A stretch of DNA of 64,000 nt from Cladorhizidae sp. MBARI D1340-BT2 (Eukaryota; Porifera; Demospongiae; Poecilosclerida; Cladorhizidae), in assembly GCA_028752905.1 (NCBI GenBank), contig JAQNBH010000003.1, positions 1,203,585-1,267,584 of the forward strand, in the 5' to 3' direction. Below are positions 11,411-21,125 of the stretch, in pieces. The stretch's first letter is position 1, and each line of letters opens with the position of its first letter. Both the position numbers and the translations under genes were made by a program. The notes under the pieces were generated by a model, which was not told where the DNA came from, did no database searches, and was given only the letters and a program-made list of their open reading frames with translations.

Positions 11411-12200
11411 GGTTTGTCTGTAGTTCCACTTCATAACAAGTTTGTGTACTTTTGTTCTGACAGTAATGGCTGTGTAGCTAGCTAAGCATGAACTGATATA
11501 CCTGCTGGTCGGTAGCTAGCCACATGAAGAATAAACAGCTACATAGAAGTCAGCTATGGCAGCTATTTATAGCTGGTCATTAGGGTCAGCAACAGAGAAT
11601 AGTGCAGCAGTGACTATCCCCCTATCAGGTGTTGAGCTTCAATAGTGTCTGTGGAGATGAAGGTCACTGGAGCCCGAAAAAGCTCCCCCTGTTTGTGGCA
11701 GATATCTTCTGGCACATCTGTCTCAAGGACAATGCCTGGAAATGGGTGATAAGCCAGGTTAAAAGCTTTATTGCAAACCTACTCTGCATAGGAACCATTG
11801 CTATCGCCATGTAGGAGGACATGCCTGTTATGAATCACTCGTACTGTAGCTGTACGTTCAGGCCAAGCTGTTCTGTATATGACCATCTTACTGCAATTTC
11901 GTTATTTATATGAAAAAGGACCTACAAATTAAACGTATCGGGCCAGATTCTCTGTTGGAAAATAATCTGTTGAAGTTGGAGTGCTCTGAACTCCTTGGGG
12001 AAGATGTTTGACATTCAGTCTCTGATACTCCACGACCTCTGATACACCACGACCTCTGATACCATAATCACACTCTAGCTACTGCTTCCGGTCGACTGGC
12101 ATGAAGAATTCTGCTAGTACCAGAAAGGACACTATGGGGGGATTGTGGAGTGCCACAATGAAAATTGTGTGTACGAGTGGATTAGAATGCTTGCAACTGA
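11411..12200. other. Non-coding right part of duplicated block A
   Basis: No gene is supported. Contains three short CTCTGATACxCCACGACCT-type repeats near 12012-12062 and TAGCTAGC words. The equivalent of 24111-24837 in copy B. Confidence 0.5.
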
Positions 12201-12214
12201 AACTTCTCTACATA

Positions 12215-12520
12215 GGAGGTAATAGGAGGTATTTAGATCTTCGGATTAGCTTAGCAAAAATGTTGATTGGTTCCTATATATTCTTCTTGGCGGCGTATAG
12301 GTCGACCTCGTACGTTGCCTACGTCTCAGCTAGAGCGTCTCAATTTGCAACTAGGTCATTTCCCCCATTCTACTTCTAAGGGCCGCTGTTTGGTGTGCAT
12401 AAAAAATGGTTTGAGGCATGAAAGCCGAAATGAGTGTGGTTACTGTAAGGTTCATTTGTGTATTGGATCTGACCGTGATTGTTAAAAAAGTATCATACCA
12501 TGGTGGAATATTAGTGTTGC
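12215..12520 (+). pseudogene. piggyBac-type transposase, C-terminal remnant
   Basis: In the frame covering about 12290-12485 the translation runs LERLNLQLGHFP and then RCLVCIKNGLRHESRNECGY followed by CKVHLC. This matches the cysteine-rich C-terminal finger of piggyBac/PGBD transposases (C-x2-C ... C-x2-C-x4-C). A frame change after DRDC is followed in the next frame by KKYHT, the expected end of the finger (C-F-x-x-Y-H-T), which confirms both identity and decay. Upstream, a different frame gives DLRISLAKMLIG. The catalytic DDD part is not visible. The fragment starts where the segmental duplication ends. Confidence 0.7.
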
Positions 12521-12685
12521 ATGTATTCTTACTTCTCGTGACCATGAAATGTAAGTTGTGTATGGTATATGTGCGTGCCTCTTGGTAAAGTGTGGACGCT
12601 TGTGTCTAATAATGCATTTTTCTCTATTGTTGTGTCTTTGTGTTCTAGATGCCTGGGAAGTGTTGATAGAGCCTCGTCTTGCCCT

Positions 12686-13236
12686 TGTCGGGGAAATTAC
12701 CCTCTCCTGAGGCCTTCCTGCCTCAATGAATAATACTGGTCTCTTAGTAGTCCGAGCGGAGACTATTTCTGGTAATTTCCACTGCGACGCCTAGGTACTG
12801 GCTACACCACCAATTACCCCTGCTAGACCTAACTGGACAAGCCGTACATCCGCCTCTCTCTAGGCCCTTTACAGTCTTGCCCCTTTGGCTCCCTACCCAA
12901 CACTTGGGTGGATAAGTATTTGATTAAATACTCAACAAGTCAATTCCAAAGATACTACACATACAGAGTATAGTCTAACTTCTCTCTCTCTCTCTCTCTG
13001 ACTGTCTCTCTACTCTCTACATTCAGTCACATGATAATGATAGCCAATCAAATACTATAGAACATTCTATCTGTAATCTTAGTCTTGGGTGTTCTTGTGG
13101 TATTCACTATGGTCTGTTCCCTTTTAGGTAATCTTGGTCTTGGGTGTATTCAATGCTTGTGGTATTCACTGTGGCTGTTCCCTTTTAGGTGTCGTGTACA
13201 CCCCATCAGGAAATGACCTATGTGATTTTCCTGACA
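12686..13236 (-). repeat. 3' LTR of the Ty3/gypsy element
   Basis: 551 bp, repeated at 17084-17712. On its own strand it starts TGTCAGG and ends CCCGACA, the usual TG...CA. It carries two copies of a roughly 62-bp internal unit (AATCTTGGTCTTGGGTGT...) where the other LTR has three. The LTRs differ at several percent of bases, so insertion is not recent. CT microsatellite near 12980-13000. Confidence 0.93.
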
Positions 13237-14545
13237 CCTCCTCCTCCTCTAGATGAGAGCCATGCTCTCTGCTTAAACCATCGGCATTGGTGTTCTTTGA
13301 CCCTGGCCGGTAGGCCATACGATATTGGGAGGGTTGGAGATGGAGTAGCCATCTGGCTATTCTGCCATGTGTGTCTTTGAGCCTTGCGAGGTGTGTGGGA
13401 GGGTTATGATCTGTTTGGATTACAAAGTTATTGCCCTCCACAAGTAGATCCTGAAGTGTCGAACTCCCTCGACTATTGCAAGTCCTTCTCTTTCAATGGC
13501 CGAATAGTTGACTTCCCTGGGTAACAATTTCCTCGAGCCATAGGCTAAGGGGTGCTCTTTTCCATCATGGTCAAGTTGAGAAAGTACATACCCAGTTTCG
13601 GTACTGGAGGCGTCCGTTTGCAAGAAAAACTCGCGCCCCATTGTGGTGTACGAAGAACCGGGTAGTTTACCAGCCGGTCTTTCAGTGTATCAAAAGCAAT
13701 TTGCATGTCTGACGAAACATTGTTAGGCTCCTCCTTCCTTGTAGTGTTCGATAGTGGGGTGGCAATTGTGGTGAAATCAGGAATAAACTTTCGATAATAT
13801 CCACTCATTCCGAGGAAAGCCCTCATATCCTTCTTCGTCTTGGGTTGAAGGAAGTTTCTGATTGCTGTAACTTTTGCCTGTAGGGGTTTCACTTTTCCGT
13901 GTCCAATCTTATGTCCCAGGTATTCGCACTCGTTGCATGCAAACTTACATTTCTTGTGGTTTAATTTGAGTCCTGCCTCTCGAAGTCTTTGAAATACTTC
14001 CCTTAGGTGTTGTAGATGCTCCGGCCATGTCTTGCTATGTATTATTACGTCATCCAAGTACGGTGCTGCGTACTGTTGGGTGTCTGAAAAGAGCTCATCC
14101 ATCAAGCGCTGGAAGGTCGAGGGGGCTGCGACTAGACTAAAGGGCATGGTGGGGAACTGGTACTTTCCCCATTGAGTGATGAAGGCGGTCTTTGGTTGAC
14201 TCCTCTTCTCCACGGGGACCTGTCAATAACATTTGGTCAGGTCAATCGCAGTAATCCACCTCGAGCCTCCCACACTGTTGATTAGATCCTCGATCCGGGG
14301 AATAGGGTATGGGTCTGGTGTTGTTACCATATTCAGCTTACGGTAATCCACACATAAGCGCTTGAAACCATCTGCCTTAGGTACAAGAACAATTGGGGCA
14401 GCCCAGGGGCTCTTGGATGGAGTAATAATACCTTGGTTGAGTAAAGTTTTTATCTCTGCCCGTATGAATTCGTGGGAGCTATGGGACAGTCGGTACAGGA
14501 CGAGACGGATGGGGGGGCATCACCGGTGTCTATGACGTGTTCCAC
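13166..14545 (-). pseudogene. pol: reverse transcriptase and RNase H, broken
   Basis: Reading right to left: RT fingers with VPKADGFKRLCVDYRKLN (about 14340-14400), a stop in the QVPV motif region near 14220, palm motif YLDDVIIHS with YLDD at 14049-14060, FLGMSGYYRKFI (connection) near 13800, RNase H start LQTDASSTETGY near 13605, and the RNase H tail with TDHNPP and NTNADGLSR near 13290-13410. The frame changes near 13640 and 13430. The last frame ends at 13166, inside the LTR. The YLDD catalytic pair is intact, but stops and frameshifts make the ORF non-functional. Confidence 0.9.
13237..13251 (-). promoter_or_regulatory. Polypurine tract of the LTR element
   Basis: On the minus strand AGAGGAGGAGGAGG abuts the 3' LTR, the expected place for the plus-strand DNA primer. 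It overlaps the end of the pol reading frame, which continues through it into the LTR. Confidence 0.75.
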
Positions 14546-14554
14546 CATATCCGT

Positions 14555-14910
14555 TCATCCAGGTGTGTCACTGATGACATCATGGAAGTCCTGGAGGAAG
14601 TCCTCCAACTCACTTTGTTGTTGCGGGGTGAGGATGTCCTTGGGTGTTCCTTCCGGTACAGGGTCCAAGTGGGTGGGGCACTCCAAGGCCACCAACGCCG
14701 AAGAAATGGGAGAGTGCCATGCCTTCATCCCATTGATGTGGTAGACCCAGAGGCGCCTCAGACCCTGACCTGCATCAACTTCATAGGTTACATTGGTTAA
14801 CTTTCGTGTAACAGTCATGGGTCCCCTCCATTCATTAGTCTAATTTTCGGGGGCGGAAAACTAGCACCTGATCTCCCACTTCAAAGGTTTGCCTTTTTGT
14901 CATAGTACAA
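14555..14910 (-). pseudogene. pol: integrase C-terminal GPY/F module located before RT
   Basis: The minus strand gives KLYYDKKANL, then in a shifted frame FEVGDQVLVFRPRKL, then after two stops and another shift WRGPMTVTRKL and VTYEVD...RRLWVYHINGMKAWH. This is the classic integrase C-terminal SH3-like/GPY-F pattern (GD.VLV, W.GP..V, YEV, .YHVN.(M/L)K). It continues into LTPQQQSELEDFLQDFHDVI, the linker that normally precedes RT. Thus an integrase tail lies between protease and RT. No HHCC finger or DDE core was found in the 1 kb upstream of it. Confidence 0.8.
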
Positions 14911-15261
14911 TTTGTGGCTAACCTTTGTCTTTTTCTTCCTTTTCTTTTTTTCCTTTTTCCCTGGTGACTTGTTGCCCTCAATCTCCTCAGACGACTTTTC
15001 CTTGTGCTTCTTTAGTGTCGAGTTGGCCATCTGCATCGCTCGCAGCTTTCCTGGGTTGACTCGTTGCGGCCACCATAGGGTGGTTCGATCTGCCACTTGT
15101 GTATGCTCAGTGTTTTCTTGGGCAAACAAATCCTCAGAGAAGGGATAGGGGTCATAACTTTCACACACTTCTGCCTCGAGTGGTTCAGGTTTTCTCAGCC
15201 CCCCCATTGGTTTTGGCGGCGGTCCCAGAGGAGGTGGTGGTGCTGGCGACCTTTCTGACAT
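14881..15261 (-). pseudogene. Proline- and lysine-rich pol/gag segment between protease and integrase tail
   Basis: An open frame of 126 codons starts with a proline-rich leader (APPPPLGPPPKP), has an acidic middle and a lysine-rich end, and runs into the KLYYDKKA motif of the integrase C-terminus. It occupies the position where an integrase core would be expected in a Gmr1-like order but has no recognisable D-D-E residues. It may be a divergent linker left after an internal deletion. Confidence 0.5.
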
Positions 15262-16421
15262 CAGCTCCTCCTCTGGTAGCCTGTCAATGGGTGTGCGCAG
15301 CTGTAGTTCGCTGGAGTGTTAGAGGAGTGGGTGTCCTCGGTTTCATCCAGGTCCGGACCCGTGAGCTTTACCAAGTCTTGGGTCTGTTGCTCCTGGTCTA
15401 CTTGTTCCGTTCGACTCTGTTCCTTAGTTTGGCTGCATGTTGCGATGCTAGCCATGCCCAGAGGGTCCTTGGGGTTCACCTCTGCTTCATCTGGTGGGGT
15501 TTCAGCCACCCACTTGGCCAACTGTGGTACGTCCCTGCCGACCAGAATGTCGACAGCGAGGTGGGGAGACACACCCACCATGAGTAGTTGTCGAGTCCCT
15601 TTCACTTCCAACAACACCCATACGGCTGGGAACCATACCTCTCTGGCACTGGCTGTAGAGTAAGGTATCTCCCAGCCGAGCCTCTGCTTCTTAGATACAC
15701 ACCGTGGATGGACCAAGGATCTGGTGCACCAGGTGTCGAGCCAGAGAGATGCTGGCTGTCCATTCAGCTTTCCCTCTCTGATCCAGGGATTCTTGGGGGA
15801 TAGGGCTTTCGAGTCATCGGTGAATTGGGCCATCTCAAGTTTCACCCGGCAGTCCCTTTTGAGGTGCCGAAGTTTGTTGCACCTGAAGCATCTCATTTCA
15901 TTTCGGGAGTTTGTGGGGGATCCTGGCCTAGTAGAACCTGGGATTTTTTCTTGAGGAGAATAGCGGTCCCCGATCTGTCTGGGCTCCACTTTCTGGTGGC
16001 TCAGAGGTCTGTACGGTGTCTCATGACATACCATCTTCTCTCTGGTCAGTTGTGACCGTGGAAACTGCCTCGGGTCATCATGGTCGCGACGGGTTTGATT
16101 GCTAAGGTGTCTCACCACGGTTTCAGACAGCTCCTCATACGTCTTGAGGTTGCGGGTTCGCTTCCTTGCCTCGAGCCATCTCGGCAGTTTGGACAATGTT
16201 ATTTCTATCAGCAACATGGCCTCAACATCCAAGGGGGAAGAGGCCAGCCACTGATGGAAGTTCTGTCGGTGTTTGACCAACCAGCCCTCAGGATTGGCGG
16301 TCGAGAAAGCGGTCTCCAAGGTCCTGTGATGGTATGTCTCGGTCGTGATGCGGTACTCTCTCAGAAGTTCCACCTTGACCAAGCAGTAGTTGTTCTGCTC
16401 ATCTGCTGGCATCGCTGACAT
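15261..16421 (-). pseudogene. gag-protease of the LTR element
   Basis: 386-codon open frame. Residues about 20-108 resemble the capsid/SCAN-like fold of Ty3/gypsy gags (LETAFSTANPEGWLVKHRQ ... LPRWLEARKRTRNLKTYEEL). A zinc knuckle C-x2-C-x4-H-x4-C is at 178-191 (CFRCNKLRHLKRDC), with Arg instead of the usual Gly before His. The aspartic protease follows: LWLDTWCTRSLV, where D-T-W replaces the catalytic D-T-G (codons at 15729-15737), so the protease should be inactive. A later VDILVGRDV matches the protease flap/C-terminal region (ILGRD). A stop separates it from downstream pol. Confidence 0.85.
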
Positions 16422-16619
16422 AGTGGTCAGTCCTGCCCCAGAGAGTGAGGATCTTAGGATGATGGCCCACTGGGGTGCTGGCCATCCCCCAGCGAGGGCT
16501 GTTGTCTCAAAGGCTTCGAGGAATGCACCCCATCAATACCCTCAGAGAACTTGGGACTGATAGTTTGGGCATTGGAGGAAGGGGTCTATCTACCGGGAGA
16601 GGTTGTTGGAGTTCAGCCA

Positions 16620-16868
16620 TCATCTGTATGAACTGCTCCTGCTGTCGAGCCTCTCTCTCCTCCTGCCTAGCCTGGGCCTCCTCTCGCTTCTGCTCCTCTC
16701 CCTAGCTTGGGCCTCCTCTCGCTTCTGCTCCTCCCTCTCACTCCTAAGTTGATCCACCTGGACCCACTGCTGCAAGAACTGATCCATTGGGTCTGCAGGC
16801 ATGCTGGTTTCAGGGGTGTTCGCATGTACCCTTCGGGACTCCCTAGGAGGCCTCTTATCCTCTGCCAT
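16620..16868 (-). pseudogene. gag N-terminal fragment
   Basis: From the methionine at 16868 the frame reads MAEDKRPPRESRR and then a charged, Arg/Glu-rich coiled-coil-like stretch (SEREEQKREEAQARERSRSE). It lies just downstream of the 5' LTR and leader (minus strand) and upstream of the main gag frame, with a frame change between about 16420 and 16620. Consistent with the start of gag. Confidence 0.65.
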
Positions 16869-17083
16869 AGAAGACTCAGAGAGTAGGATTATCTTCCAAA
16901 CAAAAATTAGACTCAAAAAGACACAACCTCCTCCTAGCTCTTCTCCTGGCTACTGATGGGTCGGTTTTCAACCCACAAGGCCGTGCCCTGGGTGTCACCT
17001 TCCAGCTAGCTATATAAGCAACTCCTCTTCGCCTGCTGCGGGATCTCCTTTCACTAAGAAAGAAATCCCACTGCTGCCACCAC

Positions 17084-17712
17084 TGTCGGGGAAATTACCC
17101 TCTCCTGAGGCCTTCCTGCCTCAACGAATAATACTGGTCGCTTAGTAGTCCGAACGGAGACTACTTCTGGTAATTTCCACCGCGACGCCTAGGAGCTCAG
17201 GGTATTGGCTACACCACCAATCACCCCTCCTAGGCCTAACTGGACAAGCTGTACATCCGCCTCTCTCTAGGCCCTTTACGGTCTTGCCCCTTTGGCTCCC
17301 TACCCAACACTTGGGTAGATAAGTATTTGATTAAATACTCAACAAGTCAATGCCAAAGATACTACACATACAGAGTATAGTCTAACTTCTCTCTCTCTCT
17401 CTCTGACTGTCTCTCTACACTCCTTATATACATACATTCAGTCACATGATAATGATAGCCAATCAAATACTATAGTACATTCTATCTGTAATCTTGGTCT
17501 TGGGTGTTCTTGTGGTATTCACTGTGGTCTGTTCCCTTTTAGGTAATCTTGGTCTTGGGTGTATTTAATTATTGTGGTATTCACTGTGGCTGTTCCCTTT
17601 TAGGTAATCTTGGTCTTGGGTGTATTCAATGCTTGTGGTATTCACTGTGGCTGTTCCCTTTTAGGTGTCGTGTACACCCCATCAGGAAATGACCTATGTG
17701 ATTTTCCTGACA
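17084..17712 (-). repeat. 5' LTR of the Ty3/gypsy element
   Basis: 629 bp copy of the LTR at 12686-13236, longer because of a third ~62-bp internal unit and small insertions. On the minus strand it is followed directly by GTGGTGGCAGCAGTGGGAT; the TGG start fits a tRNA 3'-CCA primer site, but the tRNA was not identified. Confidence 0.93.
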
Positions 17713-17717
17713 GCCCT

Positions 17718-18145
17718 CACGCACACACACAACATGTATTACAACACTACTCGCTTACTCTCCTTCATTCTTCATCAAATTACCCACCCACATTCTACCC
17801 ACACACACATACTTGTTCTATTCAAATATTCGATTCATATTTGTTCTGTTCAAAAAAATTGTCTTAGAATGTTTTACGATTGTTATTCCCTTGATTTTGT
17901 GTCAAATTATATGAATATGCCAAAATATATGGTACATAAATGTTGGTTCAATTTTGAAAAGCTAGCCAAATGCTGGTCCTTGGGTTTCTTTAAAAAAACA
18001 GGATGTAGAGCAATCACTGGGCTTGCATATATATGAACCAGGTTTCCTGTGCTAACTTCCTATAATTATATAGGAAGCTGGAGAGAAAAATTAGTAATTA
18101 AATCGTTAATTATTTTACCGCGGGAACTAAAGTCGGTGCTTAATC
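17718..18145. other. Non-coding spacer between LTR element and MITE
   Basis: No gene is supported. Contains short CA-rich runs and AT-rich sequence. It was contiguous with 12521-12680 before the LTR element inserted. Confidence 0.5.
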
Positions 18146-18153
18146 GGTTAAGG

Positions 18154-18591
18154 CAAGGATTCTCAACCGTTCCTCCATCATTTATCCCCTCAGCTCATTT
18201 ACCCCCTCAGCATGATGTATTTCGATATTTACCCCCTTATTCCCCCAAAAATGCATAGCCATCATATAGGCATAGAAAAGTAAGAAACACATTTATTATC
18301 TAGGTATTGCATAACATAATATACTAATATACTTTGATAAAGAAAGAAATGATATAGTCCATTGCATAGTAGTAAAACAATGAACACAATCACAGACTAA
18401 AGGCAATAGTGTAAATAAATATAATAAGAAATAGTGACCTCAGGTAAGTTATATATACCAACCTGCTTAGGGGTCTATAAGCCTTATACTCCCTTTTCCT
18501 TATTCAATTATCAGGTACGGCAATTATTTATCCCAAGCCATGTCATTTTTTACCATCAGGGGGTAAATTTACCCCTGGTTGAGAATCCCTG
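18154..18591. mobile_element. hAT (Charlie-like) MITE, 438 bp
   Basis: Starts CAAGGATTCTCAACC and ends GGTTGAGAATCCCTG, inverted repeats like those of Charlie-type hAT elements. A perfect 8-bp target duplication GGTTAAGG flanks it (18146-18153 and 18592-18599). No transposase is encoded. The right target duplication sits at the first bases of segmental duplication copy B. Confidence 0.9.
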
Positions 18592-18684
18592 GGTTAAGGG
18601 ATTGCAGGAAGTTCTTACAATCTGTGTAGCAAGCAAGTCTTTCCCTTGCCTTTAGCAGAAAGCTTAGTTTAATTCAGTGCTGAC

Positions 18685-20358
18685 ATGCTGGTGGGTTTTG
18701 TACCATTATCTATACTGTGCTTAGTCCAGTGGAGGCTAGCCCATTCTCAGTCAGGGACTTGTGAGTCTTCTGGTATTTGTCGGAAGACTGGAGGCAGCTG
18801 TGAAATGGACAGTATTAAATCGTGCTTCCACGGATATGGTGGTACGTTTCTTAAGTATGTTACCTATGATGATGAAGGTGCTGGTGAGGAAGTAAGAACA
18901 TACTGCAGAGTTGATAGGTGCACTGGTCCAGACACTCCCTCCAACATATTTCTGAAAAATGTGACACTAAGTTATGCCTCCATAAACCCCAGGTATTTCA
19001 AACTCACAGTTTCTTGGTGTCTCACAGAATACAGTGGCTCTCGTGGTGGATATGAACTTCGACTCATTAATATTTTTGGAAGGATCTCGTTATGCTACTG
19101 CGTAGAGGACTCTAACCAAACTACAGTTACCTTACACAACTTAAAATATAAGGATTTGGACAAATACAAACGTGTGGATGTTCTTAGCTATCCTCATCCT
19201 CAAATAGACGAAAATGAGATCAAGAGGTCTGAACTGTTAAATCAAAACATTAGAGGCTGTGCCGACATCGAACATAGTGGTACCCTCTGCGGTACTCAAC
19301 CTTATCCCAAGCCCGAGAACCTGAGTGTGGAATCTAGTTGGTGTGGAAATGACACGAAAACACTGAACATCACGTGGGATCCTCCAAACGTAAGTCCAGA
19401 TGTGCCTCTACCAGATATCTACCACGTTGAACTTAACAGCGAACCCCACAATTATATTTACAGACAACATTTTTCAGTACGGAATGCCAGACAAGTTGTG
19501 CTGGTGAACGTGAGTGCAACTCAGAAGTATAAGGTTTATGTGGATCCTTACCTCATGTGTTCAGGACTAGGGGATGCTTCTGCAGCAACTCTTGGTTGTG
19601 GAGCTTATGCAGAACAGATTGAAGAAAGAGTTGGTTATTGTGATCCCAGCACTCCCGAGCTGATTACTACGTCGTACACAAGTGAAGGCACTACTGAGGA
19701 ACAGTTAAATGTCACTGGTCATACGAACCTCGTTCCTGTGCTAGCTAGCGTGATAATAACTCTGAACATTGTTCTGGTTATAGCGGTGTCACTTGTTAGC
19801 TTTCTTTGCATCAAACTCAACAAACGCCTTCAAAGTGAAAGTCATAGTTGCAACCTCCCCACCATGATGGTGGACCGTGTCTATACAGTGTTTGTCTTCT
19901 ACTTGCCCAGCGTGAGCCAGACTCACAAGATTTACATTCAGAAATACGTGATTGGCAATCTTCAGAAGTATTTCAAAGTCGTAACGCCAGATGATATCAG
20001 CAGAGGAAACATCAGTGTCTGGCTAGAAGATGTTGTCAACTCCGCCGATTCGGTCCTGCTGCTTGGAAATAAAGAACTTTGCTCTGAATGGGGAAAGAGA
20101 CGTTTGCCCATCTTGAATTCTCTGGAGCTAATCATATCTGCTGCTGCCTCACAGAATACCATTGCCAAGTTTGGGTTTATCTCGATAGAAGAGAGAACGA
20201 CGGATGTTCTCATTCCTGAAAATTCCTACCTCAAGCTCATGCCAGTCTTCTTCATGGGGAAAAAGATGTGCGAGGTAGAAAAAGTGTATCGCTTTGTGAC
20301 CAGGTCTCGTGGCATTGAGCTCGCTCAGGCATCCCACCATGACGATGTCAAAGTGTGA
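18685..20358 (+). CDS. IL-17-receptor-like SEFIR transmembrane receptor, copy B
   Basis: Intact 557-codon single-exon gene with the same architecture as copy A: signal peptide, Cys-rich ectodomain with fibronectin-III-like segments, membrane helix near 350-374, SEFIR domain from about 397 to 545. By hand alignment it differs from copy A by a 6-nt deletion in the signal peptide and about 38 substitutions, some 22 replacing and 16 silent. About 17 of the replacing changes lie in the ectodomain. Two sequons of copy A are lost (NGT to SGT; NAS to DAS). One extra cysteine appears (SWSL to SWCL). Both genes stay open while neighbouring transposons decay, which argues that both are under selection. 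Confidence 0.9.
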   Translation: MLVGFVPLSILCLVQWRLAHSQSGTCESSGICRKTGGSCEMDSIKSCFHGYGGTFLKYVTYDDEGAGEEVRTYCRVDRCTGPDTPSNIFLKNVTLSYASINPRYFKLTVSWCLTEYSGSRGGYELRLINIFGRISLCYCVEDSNQTTVTLHNLKYKDLDKYKRVDVLSYPHPQIDENEIKRSELLNQNIRGCADIEHSGTLCGTQPYPKPENLSVESSWCGNDTKTLNITWDPPNVSPDVPLPDIYHVELNSEPHNYIYRQHFSVRNARQVVLVNVSATQKYKVYVDPYLMCSGLGDASAATLGCGAYAEQIEERVGYCDPSTPELITTSYTSEGTTEEQLNVTGHTNLVPVLASVIITLNIVLVIAVSLVSFLCIKLNKRLQSESHSCNLPTMMVDRVYTVFVFYLPSVSQTHKIYIQKYVIGNLQKYFKVVTPDDISRGNISVWLEDVVNSADSVLLLGNKELCSEWGKRRLPILNSLELIISAAASQNTIAKFGFISIEERTTDVLIPENSYLKLMPVFFMGKKMCEVEKVYRFVTRSRGIELAQASHHDDVKV

Positions 20359-21125
20359 CTAGTTTATAGCCTGGACTTACTTGCTTGGTGTTTCTCCTCC
20401 TCCACCATCTTAACTTAATGGTAGTTTCCAGGTAGCTGTATACAACTTATTCTAATTTGCTCTAAATTATAATTGATCTGGACTATATTTTTGTGCCAAT
20501 TGTGAATGAACTTATGACACTCTCAAATGCCTAGCCCCAGCCCCCAGTCCAAGCCCTAGCCCTAGCCGCACTGACAGTCTCTGAAGCTAATTCTGCAATT
20601 AGATATACAGCCCCCCCCCCGACCCCCGCAAATCAAAAGAAGAATTTTTGTTGGTGGAGTTTCATTTAAGGGCAGGGAAGGAATTCCTGTGAAATTAATT
20701 CTCTACTTGGAAACGATTAGCAAGTCCCGAAGAGGCTGTAGCTAATCTCTACCAAAACATCTGCTATTGTGGCAACTGTACAAACCTGGAACTAGAATAG
20801 AGATGTTTATTTGTAAATAAATATACAAATAAATAGCTATATTTGATTGAACTAACAAAATGAAAGCAAACAATGACCACGCCCAGTTAGATCACCCTAT
20901 GCATTTACAATCACTTGCACCGACACTATACTGCTTTTAAAGTAGGATCATAAACGGTAAAGGGTAATTTAATTGTTTGTGGTCTCTGTGGGTAGTCTGT
21001 TTTCTTTCTTTTCTAAGTCATTGTTCTTGTTTCTTATGTGGATAATAATGTGCACTGAAAGAATTAAAAATGTACTTCTTTCCCCTGGAAGCTGGTTGTC
21101 TTCTCTTCTTCAGAGATTCAAACCA
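20359..21125. other. 3' flank of receptor copy B
   Basis: No gene is supported. Equivalent to 7399-8384 but shorter: the C run at 20611-20620 is only ten bases and about 190 bp are missing near 20778. Confidence 0.6.

Larger units (their letters stand above)
5627..12200 (+). repeat. Segmental duplication, copy A
   Basis: Sequence from TTAAGGGATTGCAGG onward recurs in the same orientation at 18594-24837. The block contains the SEFIR receptor gene, its 3' flank, two small minisatellites and a hAT transposon between them. Coding parts differ at roughly 2% of bases by hand count; flanks also differ by indels. The largest noted indel is about 190 bp near 7847-8036, present here and missing in copy B. 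Similarity fades out near 12200. Confidence 0.92.
12681..17717 (-). mobile_element. Ty3/gypsy LTR retrotransposon, Gmr1-like domain order, inactive
   Basis: Two direct long terminal repeats (12686-13236 and 17084-17712) begin TGTCGG and end TGACA on the plus strand, and are flanked by a 5-bp target duplication GCCCT (12681-12685 and 17713-17717). Coding runs on the minus strand: gag, zinc knuckle, protease, integrase C-terminal (GPY/F) module, reverse transcriptase, RNase H, then immediately the polypurine tract and 3' LTR. In most Ty3/gypsy elements integrase follows RNase H; here its only trace precedes RT, as in Gmr1-like elements. No integrase catalytic core was found. Frameshifts, stops and a mutated protease site show the copy is dead. 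Confidence 0.93.

Noticed and set aside
14472..16705. Plus-strand ORFs across the LTR element
   Set aside because: They lie opposite the recognised gag-pol frames and show no domain of their own.
17063..17083. Assigning a specific primer tRNA to the LTR element
   Set aside because: The TGG-starting sequence fits a tRNA 3' end but I could not match it to one tRNA by eye.
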